Shown here in pieces: positions 35,000 through 44,389 of a DNA stretch of 64,000 nt. The stretch comes from Gemmatimonadales bacterium (GTDB lineage: Bacteria; Gemmatimonadota; Gemmatimonadetes; Palauibacterales; Palauibacteraceae). The notes under the pieces were generated by a model, which ran no database searches, was not told the origin of the DNA, and saw only the letters and a program-made list of their open reading frames with translations. Where the stretch lies: the NCBI GenBank assembly GCA_009838765.1, contig VXQX01000087.1:1-64000 (forward strand). The letters are read 5' to 3'. Each line of letters begins with the position of its first letter. Within the stretch, counting starts at the first letter, position 1. Position numbers and translations under genes: made by a program.

Positions 35000-35893
35000 A
35001 TGACCGGAGCCGACACTGTGACCGGGACTGCGGCGGACAATGCCGCGGCCGACGCTTTCGAGGCGGACCTCGTGCGGGACCTGCTTTCCGCACGTGACCG
35101 GCGTGGAACGACGCGGCCTCCGACGCTGCGGGACGCAGAGTTCAGCCTCGATGATGCATACCGAGTCGGGGCCGCCCTCGACCTCCGCCTCCGGGGACGG
35201 GGATACCGACCGGCGGGCTGCAAGGTCGGGTTTACGAACCGTGCGATCTGGCCGCGATTCGGGCTCGATGAGCCGATCCTCGCCCCCATCTACGCTCGAA
35301 CGCTGCGCCTGGCGAGACCGGAGGCGGAGGTATCCCTCGCGAAGTTCCGCGCCCCGATGATCGAAGTGGAGGTCGTCTTCGGCATCGAGCCCGAAGGTGA
35401 CGCGCCCGAAGGTGACGCGCCCGAAGGTGGCGCGCTCGAAGGCGATGTGCCCGAAGGCGGCCGGCCGAGCTGGGTCGCGCTCGGGTTCGAGATCGTCGAC
35501 TGTCACTATCCGGACTGGCATCTCACGCCGGCGGATTCGGTGGCCGACTTCGGGCTCCACGGCGCGCTCATCGTTGGCCGTCCGGTCAACCGGGACCTGC
35601 CGGACTTCGGCGAACGGGTGGCCCGCCTCGACCGACTCGAGGTGCAACTCCTGCGGGGCGAGACGCGCGTGGCGCGCGGGCGGGGAAGCGACGTCCTCGG
35701 GCATCCGCTCGAGGCGCTGGAGGTCGTGCCGCGGCTGTGGCCGCGGTTCTCCGATGCCGGAATCCCGGAACACGGCCTGGTCGTGAGCACGGGGACGATG
35801 ACCCCGCTCGAACCGCTTTCACCCCGCGAGGTGTGGCGGGTGGAGGCGAAGGGTGTGGACCTCCCGGGCCTCAAAATTGTGCTGACCGACTGA
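35000..35893 (+). CDS. 2-oxo-alkenoate hydratase (MhpD/HpcG-like) with a repeat insertion
   Basis: A 297-residue member of the fumarylacetoacetase-like superfamily, hydratase branch. Visible features: the RPAGCKVGFTNRA substrate segment, EVEVVFGIE carrying metal-binding acids, VALGFEIVDCHYPDW, and the VSTGTMTPLEPLSPREVWRVE end. Such enzymes hydrate 2-oxopent-4-enoate-type products of aromatic ring cleavage; no other genes of that pathway are in the window. The loop after VFGIEPEGD is expanded by 15-bp tandem repeats encoding E-G-D-A-P, inserted between the two acidic metal-binding segments. It diverges from the aldehyde dehydrogenase; a shared promoter region lies in 34875-34999. Confidence 0.8.
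   Translation: MTGADTVTGTAADNAAADAFEADLVRDLLSARDRRGTTRPPTLRDAEFSLDDAYRVGAALDLRLRGRGYRPAGCKVGFTNRAIWPRFGLDEPILAPIYARTLRLARPEAEVSLAKFRAPMIEVEVVFGIEPEGDAPEGDAPEGGALEGDVPEGGRPSWVALGFEIVDCHYPDWHLTPADSVADFGLHGALIVGRPVNRDLPDFGERVARLDRLEVQLLRGETRVARGRGSDVLGHPLEALEVVPRLWPRFSDAGIPEHGLVVSTGTMTPLEPLSPREVWRVEAKGVDLPGLKIVLTD
35393..35461 (+). repeat. 15-bp coding tandem repeat within the hydratase gene
   Basis: Four full units and a part unit of GAAGGTGACGCGCCC-type sequence, encoding E-G-D-A-P, E-G-D-A-P, E-G-G-A-L, E-G-D-V-P, E-G-G. It expands a loop between two core strands of the enzyme. Confidence 0.9.
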
Positions 35894-36050
35894 CGCACCG
35901 ACGGACCGCCCGGTGGAACGGGCTTGCCCAACCCGTCGCGACGAGGGAACATAGCAGGCCACGGCCCGCCAGCGGCGCGATGTAACCGGAGACCGCCGGT
36001 CCGCGCGAGCGCGAGGCCACGACCGCCCAACCCTCTCACGGGGAGCGCCC

Positions 36051-37628
36051 ATGCCGGAGTCCGCGGGGACGGGGCCCGAGACGGCCCGCTGGGCGAAGGT
36101 CATCGACCACACCCGGTGTATTGGCTGCCACGCCTGTACGACGGCCTGCAAGTCGGAGAACGAGGTCCCGCTCGGCGTCACGCGCACGTACGTAAAATAC
36201 GCCGACGTGGGGACCTTCCCGGCCGCGCGGCGCGCCTTCCAGGTCACGCGCTGCAACCAGTGCGACGACGCGCCCTGCACGACCGCGTGCCCCACGCAGG
36301 CCATGTTCCGCCGGCCCGACGGGATCGTGGACTTCGACAAGTCGATCTGCATCGGCTGCAAGGCGTGCATCGCCGCCTGTCCCTACGACGCGATCTTCAT
36401 CAACCCGGACGACCATTCCGCGGAGAAGTGCAACTTCTGCGCCCACCGCATCGACATGGGGCTGGAGCCGGCCTGCGTCACCGTGTGTCCGACGGAGGCG
36501 ATCATCGTCGGCGACCTCGATGACCCCGAATCGAAGGTCTCGCAGTACGTCGGGCGCGACCCGGTGAGCGTCCGGCGGCCGGAGAAGGAGACCCACCCGA
36601 AACTGTTCTACAAGGGCGCGCACCAGGCGACGCTCGATCCGCTGGCTGCGGTCCGTCCCGGAGGCGGGCTGTACATGTGGAGCGAGCAGCCCGACGGCCC
36701 GCACGAGGTCGGTTCGGGCCAGCCGCACCCGATGGGAACGGACGGGCGGCACGGCCCGAACTCCTCTGCCGCCGCGATCCTCTCCTACGACGTGTCGCAC
36801 ACCGCGCCATGGGACTGGCGGGTGAGCCTGTACACGCTCACCAAGGGGGTCTCCGCCGGCGTGTATCTCGCCGCGCTCCTCCTCTGCATGCTGGGCGGGC
36901 TCGCTTGGCAGGACGGCACCTGGCTCACCCTCACGCCGCTCCTCGGCCTCGCCGCGCTCGCGCTCACCGGCGGGCTGCTGATCTGGGACCTGGAGCACCC
37001 GAAGCGCTTCCTCCTCATCTTCACGAGACCGCACATGAAGAGCTGGCTCGTGCGGGGCGCGTTCGTCATAGCGGGCTACGGCGCGGCGCTGACCGCGCAC
37101 CTCGCGGCGGCGCTGGTCGGCGGCGGGGGCGCCGCCGAGACGACGCGCTGGATGGCCTGGGCGGGGGCGCCCCTGGCCGGCATGACGGCGGTCTACACGG
37201 CCTATCTGTTCGCGCAGGCGCGGGCGCGCGATCTGTGGCAGAATCCGCTTCTCCCGCCGCACTTCCTCGTACAGGCGCTGCTGGCCGGCGGCGCGGCGCT
37301 GATGCTCTTCCCGTCGCTGGGCGGATCCGCCGCGCTGGGCCGGCTCGTGGGGCTCACGGCCGCCGCGCACCTCCTGCTCGTGCTCGCCGAACTCACGCTC
37401 ACGCACGCGACGGCCCACGCCGCCCTCGCCGCCCGGAACATGGTGCGCGGTCGCTACGCCCCGTGGTTCTGGAGCGGCGTTCTGCTCGTGACGCTCGCGG
37501 CTGTCCTCACGGTGATCCCGCTCGGCGGCGCCTGGATCGCCCCGCTGATCGGCATCTCCGTCCTCGCGGGGCTCCTCGCGCACGAGCACGCGTACGTCCA
37601 GGCCGGCCAGTCCGTGCCCCTCGCATGA
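36051..37628 (+). CDS. Fused four-cluster ferredoxin and NrfD/PsrC-type membrane subunit
   Basis: A 525-residue fusion of two usually separate subunits of a complex iron-sulfur molybdoenzyme. Residues 15-170 hold four [4Fe-4S] motifs (CIGCHACTTAC at 23-33, CNQCDDAPCTTAC, CIGCKACIAAC, and CNFC with PACVTVC). Residues about 255-520 form 7-8 membrane helices of NrfD/PsrC/DmsC type with the YTLTKGVSAGVYLAALLL and LIWDLEHPKRFL segments, which would bind quinone. There is no signal, so the ferredoxin part faces the cytoplasm. It moves electrons between the quinone pool and the next gene's catalytic subunit, which it overlaps by ATGA. GGGGAG precedes the ATG. Confidence 0.88.
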   Translation: MPESAGTGPETARWAKVIDHTRCIGCHACTTACKSENEVPLGVTRTYVKYADVGTFPAARRAFQVTRCNQCDDAPCTTACPTQAMFRRPDGIVDFDKSICIGCKACIAACPYDAIFINPDDHSAEKCNFCAHRIDMGLEPACVTVCPTEAIIVGDLDDPESKVSQYVGRDPVSVRRPEKETHPKLFYKGAHQATLDPLAAVRPGGGLYMWSEQPDGPHEVGSGQPHPMGTDGRHGPNSSAAAILSYDVSHTAPWDWRVSLYTLTKGVSAGVYLAALLLCMLGGLAWQDGTWLTLTPLLGLAALALTGGLLIWDLEHPKRFLLIFTRPHMKSWLVRGAFVIAGYGAALTAHLAAALVGGGGAAETTRWMAWAGAPLAGMTAVYTAYLFAQARARDLWQNPLLPPHFLVQALLAGGAALMLFPSLGGSAALGRLVGLTAAAHLLLVLAELTLTHATAHAALAARNMVRGRYAPWFWSGVLLVTLAAVLTVIPLGGAWIAPLIGISVLAGLLAHEHAYVQAGQSVPLA

Positions 37629-40600
37629 GCGATCCGCGCGGCGCGGGCAGCAACGGCTCCGGCGCGGGCGAAAACGGCTCCGGCGCGGGCGAAAACGGCT
37701 CCGGCGCGGACGACGTCACGCGGCGGCTCCACGAACTCAGCGAGCGCGTGAGCGCAGCGCGCTCCGAGACCGAGGCCCGCGGCGAGACCTTCTATCCCGG
37801 CCCCAGCCGCGCCCAACTCGCCGCCTTCCCCCCGCGGGAACGCTGGGACAACTGGGTCGAACTCGACTCGAAAGCCTGGCCGGAACGGCGCGAACGGCGC
37901 TACATGCTCGTGCCCACGACCTGTTTCAACTGCGAATCCGCGTGCGGACTCCTGGCCTACGTCGACCGCGACACCCTCCAGGTGCAGAAGTTCGAGGGGA
38001 ACCCCGAACATCCCGGCTCCAGGGGCAGGAACTGCGCCAAGGGCCCGGCCACCCTGAACCAGATCGTCGACCCGGACCGCGTCCTCTACCCGCTCAAGCG
38101 CGCTGGCGAGCGCGGGGAGGGGAAGTGGGTGCGCGTCTCGTGGGAGGAGGCGCTCGACGACATCGCCACGCGGATCCGCAAGGCGATCGACGAGGGTCGC
38201 CAGCGCGAGGTCATGTACCATGTGGGTCGGCCGGGCGAGGACGGGTTCACGGAACGGCTGCTCGCCGCGTGGGGCGTCGACGGCCACAACTCGCACACGA
38301 ACATCTGCTCCTCCAGCGCGCGCGCCGGTTACCAGTTCTGGCTCGGCATGGACCGCCCCAGCCCCGACCACGCCCGCGCGGACGTCATCCTTCTCGTGAG
38401 TTCGCACCTTGAGGCGGGGCACTACTTCAACCCCCACGCCCAGCGCATCCTGGACGGGGTCAAGAAGGGGGCGCGGCTCATCGTCTTCGACACGCGCCTG
38501 TCGAACACGGCCACGCACGCCGACCACTGGCTTCCCACCCAACCCGGGTCCGAGGCCGCCGTCCTCCTCGCGATCGCGAACCACCTGATCGCGACCGGGG
38601 CCTGGAACCGCGACTTCGTGCGGCGCTGGTTCAACTGGGAAGAGTACCTCGCCGCCGAGAAGCCGGATCTCCCGCGCACCTTCGAGTCGTTCGAGGCCGC
38701 TCTCCGCGAGCTGTACGAGGCGTGCACCTTCGAGTGGGCGGCGGAGGAGTCCGGCGTGGATGCGGCGCAGATCCGTGAGGTCGCCGAACTCGTGGCCCGG
38801 GCCGGTCCGCGCCTCTCCACGCACAACTGGCGCAGCGCCGCTTCGGGGAACGAGGGCGGCTGGCAGGTGGCCCGGACTCTCTTCTTCCTGAACGCGCTCA
38901 CGGGTTCCGTGGCGACCCCCGGGGGCACCTATCCGAGCACGTGGAACAAGTTCATCCCGAAGCCGATCCGCATGCCCCGGCACCCCGGGCACTGGAACGA
39001 ACTCACCTGGCCAGACGAGTTCCCGCTGGCGATGTACGAGGTCTCCTTCCTCCTCCCGCACCTCCTCAGGGAGGGACGCGGCAGCCTCGACGTCTACTTC
39101 ACGCGCGTGTACAACCCGGTGTGGACGAACCCGGACGGGTTCGCCTGGATCGAGGCCCTGACGGACGAGGAGAAGGTCGGCCTCCACGTTGCGCTCACGC
39201 CGACCTGGAACGAGTCCGCCTACTTCGCGGACTACGTCCTTCCGATGGGACACGGGCCCGAGCGGCACGACCTCCACTCCTACGAGACCCACGACGGCCA
39301 GTGGATCGGCTTCCGGCAGCCGGTGCTGCGCTCCGCCCGGGAGCGTCTGGGCGAGCGCGTGGCGGATACGCGCCACACGAACCCCGGCGAAGTATGGGAG
39401 GAGAACGAGTTCTGGCTCGAGCTGTCCTGGCGCATCGACCCGGACGGGAGCCGCGGGATCCGCGAGTTCGTGGAGTCGAAGGAGAATCCCGGGCAGCGCC
39501 TCACGGTGGACGAATACTACGCCTGGATGTTCGAGCACTCCGTGCCCGGCCTGCCCGAGGCGGCGGCGGCCCAGGGGCTCTCGCCGCTGGACTACATGCG
39601 CCGCTACGGCGCCTTCGAGGTCGCGCGCGACATCGGCCCGCTTCACGAGCGGCCCGTTCCGGCCGAGGAACTCGACGACACGCGGGAAGATGAGTTCGGC
39701 CGCGTCTACACGCGGGCCCCCGGCCCCGCCGCGGTGAACCTCGCGCCCATGGGTGCCCCCGACCCGGATGCGGAGGGGCGACGCGCGGTGGGAGTTCGCG
39801 TGGACGACACGATTCGGCGCGGCTTCCCGACCCCGAGCGGCAAGCTGGAGTTCTACTCCCCCACGCTCGTCCGCTGGGGCTGGCCCGAGTACGCCGTCCC
39901 CGCCTACATCCGGAGCCACGTCCACCCGGCCGCGATGGAGCCGGACCAGATGTGCCTCATCTCCACCTTCCGGCTCCCCGTGCAGATCCACACGCGTTCG
40001 GCCAACTCCAAGTGGCTGGACGAGATCGCCCACACGAACCCGCTCTGGCTCCACCCGTCCGACGCGGCGCGGAAGGGGGTGAGGACGGGAGACCTCGTGC
40101 GGGTCGAGACCGAGATCGGCTACTTCGTCCTCAAGGCGTGGGTGACGGAGGGGATCAAGCCGGGCGTCGTCGCGTGCAGCCACCACATGGGGCGCTGGAA
40201 GCTGGCGGACGCGGGCTCGGGCCCGGATGCGGGGGAACCGGGGACGGCCGGTCGCGGCGAGCCGGAGATGATGGCCGGCCAGCGGCAACTCATGGCCACG
40301 GTCTCCCTCACGGGGAAGGACGGCGACTGGAAGCTGTCACGCAGGCAGGGGGCGGCGCCGTACGAGACCGACGATCCGGACACGTCGCGGATCTGGTGGA
40401 CGGATGTGGGCGTCCATCAGAACCTCACCTTCCCGGTGCACCCGGACCCGGTGTCCGGGATGCACTGCTGGCACCAGGCGGTGCGCGTGGTCAAGGCGTC
40501 GCGGCGCGACCGCCACGGCGACATTCACGTCGACACGGAGCGGTCGCACGAGGTGTACCGGAGCTGGCTCGCAAAGACGCGCGGGGCCGTCCGGCATTCT

Positions 40601-40765
40601 CCCGACGGGACGCGACGGCCGCACTGGCTCATTCGCCCGCTGCGTCCCGTGCGCACGGCGTACGACCTCCCGCAAACGCGCGGCACGAAGCCGCCCGGCG
40701 CGGGCCCGCCGGATGCCGATGGGGCGCAACTTGACAGCAAATCGAGCCCTCCATCTACTTCGTAA
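37625..40765 (+). CDS. Molybdopterin oxidoreductase catalytic subunit, cytoplasmic type
   Basis: A 1046-residue member of the DMSO reductase superfamily. The [4Fe-4S] ligands are C100, C103, C107 and C137 (CFNCESAC, NCAKG). C228 in TNICSSS lies where the Mo-ligating residue sits in polysulfide/thiosulfate/tetrathionate-type enzymes. The molybdopterin-dinucleotide-binding domain is at the C-terminus (RLPVQIHTRSANSKWLDEI). No Tat signal is present: the N-terminus instead carries a low-complexity Gly-Ser-Asn repeat. With a cytoplasm-facing fused ferredoxin-NrfD partner, the arrangement resembles SoeABC-type sulfite:quinone oxidoreductase, but the substrate cannot be read from sequence. A TorD-like chaperone gene follows. 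Confidence 0.85.
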   Translation: MSDPRGAGSNGSGAGENGSGAGENGSGADDVTRRLHELSERVSAARSETEARGETFYPGPSRAQLAAFPPRERWDNWVELDSKAWPERRERRYMLVPTTCFNCESACGLLAYVDRDTLQVQKFEGNPEHPGSRGRNCAKGPATLNQIVDPDRVLYPLKRAGERGEGKWVRVSWEEALDDIATRIRKAIDEGRQREVMYHVGRPGEDGFTERLLAAWGVDGHNSHTNICSSSARAGYQFWLGMDRPSPDHARADVILLVSSHLEAGHYFNPHAQRILDGVKKGARLIVFDTRLSNTATHADHWLPTQPGSEAAVLLAIANHLIATGAWNRDFVRRWFNWEEYLAAEKPDLPRTFESFEAALRELYEACTFEWAAEESGVDAAQIREVAELVARAGPRLSTHNWRSAASGNEGGWQVARTLFFLNALTGSVATPGGTYPSTWNKFIPKPIRMPRHPGHWNELTWPDEFPLAMYEVSFLLPHLLREGRGSLDVYFTRVYNPVWTNPDGFAWIEALTDEEKVGLHVALTPTWNESAYFADYVLPMGHGPERHDLHSYETHDGQWIGFRQPVLRSARERLGERVADTRHTNPGEVWEENEFWLELSWRIDPDGSRGIREFVESKENPGQRLTVDEYYAWMFEHSVPGLPEAAAAQGLSPLDYMRRYGAFEVARDIGPLHERPVPAEELDDTREDEFGRVYTRAPGPAAVNLAPMGAPDPDAEGRRAVGVRVDDTIRRGFPTPSGKLEFYSPTLVRWGWPEYAVPAYIRSHVHPAAMEPDQMCLISTFRLPVQIHTRSANSKWLDEIAHTNPLWLHPSDAARKGVRTGDLVRVETEIGYFVLKAWVTEGIKPGVVACSHHMGRWKLADAGSGPDAGEPGTAGRGEPEMMAGQRQLMATVSLTGKDGDWKLSRRQGAAPYETDDPDTSRIWWTDVGVHQNLTFPVHPDPVSGMHCWHQAVRVVKASRRDRHGDIHVDTERSHEVYRSWLAKTRGAVRHSPDGTRRPHWLIRPLRPVRTAYDLPQTRGTKPPGAGPPDADGAQLDSKSSPPSTS
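37640..37710 (+). repeat. 21-bp coding tandem repeat at the molybdoenzyme N-terminus
   Basis: Just over three units of GGCGCGGGCGAAAACGGCTCC, encoding G-A-G-E-N-G-S, placed in the first 30 codons. The repeat sits where Tat-exported relatives have their signal. Confidence 0.9.
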
Positions 40766-40817
40766 TGTGAAAGTCAACAGTGCCGCACGCGCCGCAGGCG
40801 CGGGATACTAGCCGGCC

Positions 40818-41708
40818 ATGGAGCTGTTCCGCGCTCTCGGCGCGCTTCTCGATGGCCCGTGTGGGGAGAATCGGCTCATCGGCCACCTCCTCGAACTGGG
40901 CCCGGTGCCCGACGAGCCCACGCACAACGACCTCTTCCTCTTCCAGCTCTATCCGTACTCCTCGGCCTTCCTGGGCACGGACGGTCGCATGGGCGGGGAG
41001 GCGCGCGACCGCGTCGCCGGCTTCTGGCGCGCGCTCGGGACGACGCCCCCCGAGGACCCGGACCACCTTCGAGCCCTGCTGGGGGGCTACGCCTGGCTCG
41101 TGGAAGCCCAGCGGGGGAAGGGAAAGTCCGCTCAGGCCTGCCGCGCCGCGCGGCACGCCTTCCTCTGGGAGCACCTGCTCTCGTGGGTCCTCCCCTTCCT
41201 CACGAAGCTGCGGCAGATCGCGCCCCCGTTCTACCGGGAGTGGGCCGACACGCTCGAGGCCCTCCTGTTCGGCGAGTCGGCTCGTCTCGGGCCGCCGACC
41301 CGACGCCCGCTCGCGCTCCGCGAGGCGAAACCGGTGCCCGACCCGCGGCGGACCGATGGGGAGAGCTTCCTCAACGCCCTCCTGAGTCCGGTCCGCAGCG
41401 GCCTCGTTCTCACGCGCGCGGACCTCGCCAGAGCCGCGCGCGACCTCGGTTTCGGTCTCCGCGTGGGCGAACGCGCCTACATCCTGCGGTCCATGATGTC
41501 GCAGGGGCCGCGCGCGACCCTGGACTGGCTGGCGTGCGAGGCGCGCGACTGGGCGCGCCTTCACGACCGCGGTGGGACCACGGCGCCGGAAGTCGCGGAT
41601 TTCTGGACGCACCGCGTGACCGCGACGGGTCGCCTCCTCGGCGACCTGAGCACCGACATCGGCGCCGACCTCGACTCCGAACTCAGCGCCGACTTTCAGC
41701 ATGGCTGA
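40818..41708 (+). CDS. TorD/DmsD-like molybdoenzyme chaperone
   Basis: A 296-residue, all-helical protein with the TorD-family core: QLYPYSSAFLG near the N-terminus and HAFLWEHLLSWVLPFLTKLRQIAPPFYREWADTL around residues 115-150, the typical H-x3-W-x6-F pattern. The C-terminal 120 residues are a less conserved extension. Such chaperones insert cofactor into, and proofread, the catalytic subunit; its position right after the molybdopterin oxidoreductase gene supports that role. It ends with an 8-bp overlap with the AI-2E transporter gene. Confidence 0.8.
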   Translation: MELFRALGALLDGPCGENRLIGHLLELGPVPDEPTHNDLFLFQLYPYSSAFLGTDGRMGGEARDRVAGFWRALGTTPPEDPDHLRALLGGYAWLVEAQRGKGKSAQACRAARHAFLWEHLLSWVLPFLTKLRQIAPPFYREWADTLEALLFGESARLGPPTRRPLALREAKPVPDPRRTDGESFLNALLSPVRSGLVLTRADLARAARDLGFGLRVGERAYILRSMMSQGPRATLDWLACEARDWARLHDRGGTTAPEVADFWTHRVTATGRLLGDLSTDIGADLDSELSADFQHG

Positions 41709-42948
41709 CGTCGGCGGGAGCCCGCCCCTTCATCCGGGGCGTTTCCGCGCCATCTTTCTTCTCCTCCTCGTCATCGGGATCAGTCTCCTCTTCCTCCAGA
41801 TGATCCGGACGTTCATCACGGCGCTCTTCCTGGGGGCGATCCTCAGCGGCCTCATGTACCCGGCCTACCGGACGCTCCGCCGCTGGTTCGGCGGAAGGGA
41901 AGGGCTGGCCTCCTTTGCCGCCGTCGGCCTGTTCGTGGTCCTCCTCATCGGACCGGTCACGGCGTTCCTCGGCATCGTCGCCAACCAGGCCGTGCAGGTC
42001 ACGCAAACGGCGGGCCCCTGGATCGAGAACATGCAGGCCCAGTTGCGGCAGCCGGGCGGGTTCGATGAACTGCTCGACCGGATTCCCTGGCTGGATTCGC
42101 TGCGGCCGTACCAGGAGCAACTCCTCCAGAGGCTGGGCGAGGTCGCGGGCTCCGTCGGCGGTTTCGCGGTCGACTGGCTCGCCGGCGTCACCACGGCCAC
42201 CGTGCGGGTCGTCTTCCTCCTGCTGCTGATGCTGTACGCCATGTTCTTCTTCCTGAAGGACGGTCGCGGCGTGCTGCACAAGGTCCTCTACTACCTCCCG
42301 CTCTCCGACGAAGACGAACGCCGCATGCTCGACCGCTTCGTCTCCGTGACGCGGGCGATGGTCAAGGGGACGTTTCTCATCGGCATCGTGCAGGGCGCGC
42401 TGGCCGGGCTCGCCTTCTGGGTGGTGGGGATTCCGTCCGCCGCCTTCTGGGGCACGGTCATGGCGGTCCTCTCGATCGTGCCGGGGATCGGGTCCGCGCT
42501 CGTGTGGCTGCCCGCCGCGATCTACCTGCTCGCGGCCGGCCAGGTCGTCGCCGGCATCGGGCTCATCCTGTGGTGCGGCCTCGTCGTCGGGACGCTGGAC
42601 AACCTCATGCGCCCCTGGCTCGTGGGGCGGGACACGCGGATGCCGGATCTGATGATCCTGCTCGGCACGCTCGGCGGGCTCATCGCGTTCGGCATGGCCG
42701 GCGTGCTCATCGGCCCCATCGTCGCGGCGCTCTTCATCACCGTGTGGGAACTCTACGGCGAGTCCTTCCGGGAGATTCTGCCCGCCACGGCGTTCGGCGC
42801 CCCGGCACCCGTGGAGGCCGGCGCTGGAGAGCCCGAGCCGGGCCACGGCACGGCGCCCGGCCCAGGAGCTGCCGCGGATGAAACCGCTGTGCCGGAAGTC
42901 TCTGCGCCGGAAGCCTCCCCGCCGGAAGCCTCCCCGCCGGAGGCCTAG
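41701..42948 (+). CDS. AI-2E/PerM-family transporter
   Basis: A 415-residue membrane protein with the family layout: two N-terminal helices (residues 17-65), a third near 72-95, an amphipathic soluble stretch (95-145), and a conserved C-terminal block of helices (about 160-360) including SIVPGIGSALVWLPAAIYLL, the DNLMRPWLVGRDTRMPDL signature and GMAGVLIGPIVAALF. Family members export diverse small molecules; the substrate is open. The last 50 residues are a Pro/Ala/Glu tail made partly of 15-bp tandem repeats (42904-42945). Overlap with the chaperone gene suggests co-transcription with the molybdoenzyme operon. Confidence 0.88.
   Translation: MADVGGSPPLHPGRFRAIFLLLLVIGISLLFLQMIRTFITALFLGAILSGLMYPAYRTLRRWFGGREGLASFAAVGLFVVLLIGPVTAFLGIVANQAVQVTQTAGPWIENMQAQLRQPGGFDELLDRIPWLDSLRPYQEQLLQRLGEVAGSVGGFAVDWLAGVTTATVRVVFLLLLMLYAMFFFLKDGRGVLHKVLYYLPLSDEDERRMLDRFVSVTRAMVKGTFLIGIVQGALAGLAFWVVGIPSAAFWGTVMAVLSIVPGIGSALVWLPAAIYLLAAGQVVAGIGLILWCGLVVGTLDNLMRPWLVGRDTRMPDLMILLGTLGGLIAFGMAGVLIGPIVAALFITVWELYGESFREILPATAFGAPAPVEAGAGEPEPGHGTAPGPGAAADETAVPEVSAPEASPPEASPPEA
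42904..42945 (+). repeat. 15-bp coding tandem repeat at the 3' end of the AI-2E transporter gene
   Basis: Nearly three units of the type GCGCCGGAAGCCTCC encoding A/P-P-E-A-S. They form the non-conserved tail of the protein. Confidence 0.75.
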
Positions 42949-42966
42949 CCCCATCCGCCGAACGGC

Positions 42967-44358
42967 ATGAGCGGGAGCCCGCTCGACCGGCTGCGCGAAA
43001 GCGGCGCGGCGCTCTCCCGCGTCACGGAACGTTGGGTGCCGGACGCGTGGGTCATCCTCATGTCGCTGACCGTGGTCGCGCTCCTGCTCGCGGTCACGGG
43101 GGGCGGTGCCTCGATCCCGGAGGCGGGGCTGGCGTGGGGCGCGGGAGTGTGGACGCTGCTCGAACTGGCGATGCAGTTCTCCATCGCCATGGTCGCCGCC
43201 CACGCGTGCGCCTCATCGCCTCCGATCTACCGGCTGCTCGACCGCCTCGCCGGCTGCCCGAACCCGGAGCGCCCGGTCCAGGCCGTCGCCCTCGCCGCCG
43301 GGTTCTCCATGGCGGTCGGCTACCTCAACTGGGCGTTCGGGCTCGTCGGTTCCGCGCTCTTCGTCCCGTTCATCCTCAAGCGCAACCCGCGCGCCGACGT
43401 GCGCCTCGTCATCGCCGCGGCCTACATGGGCATCGGGACCGTGTGGCAATCCGGCCTCTCCAGCTCCGCCCCGCTCATCATGGCCACGCCCGGCAACCCC
43501 CTGCTCGAGCCGGGGACCGGCGCGCCCGTCGTGGACCGCCTCTATCCGGTCACCGAGACCCTCTTCCATCCGTTCAACCTCGGGTACGCCGTCGCGATGC
43601 TGCTCGTCGGCCTCGTCGCCGCCATGGCGCTCCACCCGCACCGCGACGCCGTCACGCTCACCGAGGCGGAGGTCGACGAGATCCTTCCCGCGCCGCCCCC
43701 GCGCGCCGGAGCCGCGACGACGCCCGCCGAGCGGCTCGACCGCTTCCGCGGCTGGTCGCTCCTCGCCGCCCTCCTGTTCGCGTACCCGCTCATCCACTCG
43801 ATCATCACGCGGGGCTTCGGGGCGAGCTGGACGATCAACGCCTACAACACCGTGTTCCTCGTCCTCGCCATCGTCCTGCACGGCCGCCCGACGTCCTTCC
43901 TGCGCGCCTGCCGCGACGGCGTGGGCGCCGCGTGGGGGATCGTCCTCCAATTCCCCTTCTACGCCGGCATCTTCGGCCTCATCCAGAACACGAACCTCGG
44001 CGGCTGGCTGGGCGAGCAATTCGCCGCGGTCGCCACGACCCGGCTCTACCCGCTCGTGGTCTACGTCTATTCGGGGATCATGAGCATGTTCATCCCTTCG
44101 GCGGGCTCCAAGTGGATGATCGAGGCTCCGTATGTGATCCCCGCTGGAGAGGCGCTCGATGTTTCCGTCATGACCGTGCTCCTCGCCTACACGTACGGAG
44201 ACTCCGCCTTCAACCTGATCCACCCGTTCTGGGCGCTCCCAATCCTCGCCGTGACGCGGCGGCGCTTCGGGGAGATCCTCGGGTACGCCTTCCTTCTCTG
44301 GCTGGCGACGATCCTCCTTGGCGTCGCGACCATGCTCGTGATCCCGATCCGCTGGTGA
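42967..44358 (+). CDS. AtoE-like short-chain fatty acid transporter
   Basis: A 463-residue membrane protein with about 10-12 helices in the short-chain fatty acid transporter (AtoE, TIGR00366-like) pattern: WVPDAWVILMSLTVVALLLA at the start, AAGFSMAVGYLNWAFGLVGSALF, GTVWQSGLSSSAPLIMATPGNP, and the C-terminal FIPSAGSKWMIEAPYVIPAG and YTYGDSAFNLIHPFWALP motifs. Those are the most conserved parts of the family and all are intact. It would take up acetoacetate or short acyl anions. It starts 18 bp after the AI-2E gene. Confidence 0.85.
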   Translation: MSGSPLDRLRESGAALSRVTERWVPDAWVILMSLTVVALLLAVTGGGASIPEAGLAWGAGVWTLLELAMQFSIAMVAAHACASSPPIYRLLDRLAGCPNPERPVQAVALAAGFSMAVGYLNWAFGLVGSALFVPFILKRNPRADVRLVIAAAYMGIGTVWQSGLSSSAPLIMATPGNPLLEPGTGAPVVDRLYPVTETLFHPFNLGYAVAMLLVGLVAAMALHPHRDAVTLTEAEVDEILPAPPPRAGAATTPAERLDRFRGWSLLAALLFAYPLIHSIITRGFGASWTINAYNTVFLVLAIVLHGRPTSFLRACRDGVGAAWGIVLQFPFYAGIFGLIQNTNLGGWLGEQFAAVATTRLYPLVVYVYSGIMSMFIPSAGSKWMIEAPYVIPAGEALDVSVMTVLLAYTYGDSAFNLIHPFWALPILAVTRRRFGEILGYAFLLWLATILLGVATMLVIPIRW

Positions 44359-44389
44359 AGCTCATGAAGCCCGTGACGCCCGTGACCCC

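Noticed and set aside
35393-35461. CRISPR-like repeats here and at 37640, 50577 and 60398
   Set aside because: Units are contiguous with no spacers, mostly multiples of three and inside genes, so they are tandem repeats.
36677-37624. Extending the molybdoenzyme gene upstream to 36677
   Set aside because: This would run out of frame through the ferredoxin-NrfD gene; the ATG at 37625 forms a normal ATGA overlap.
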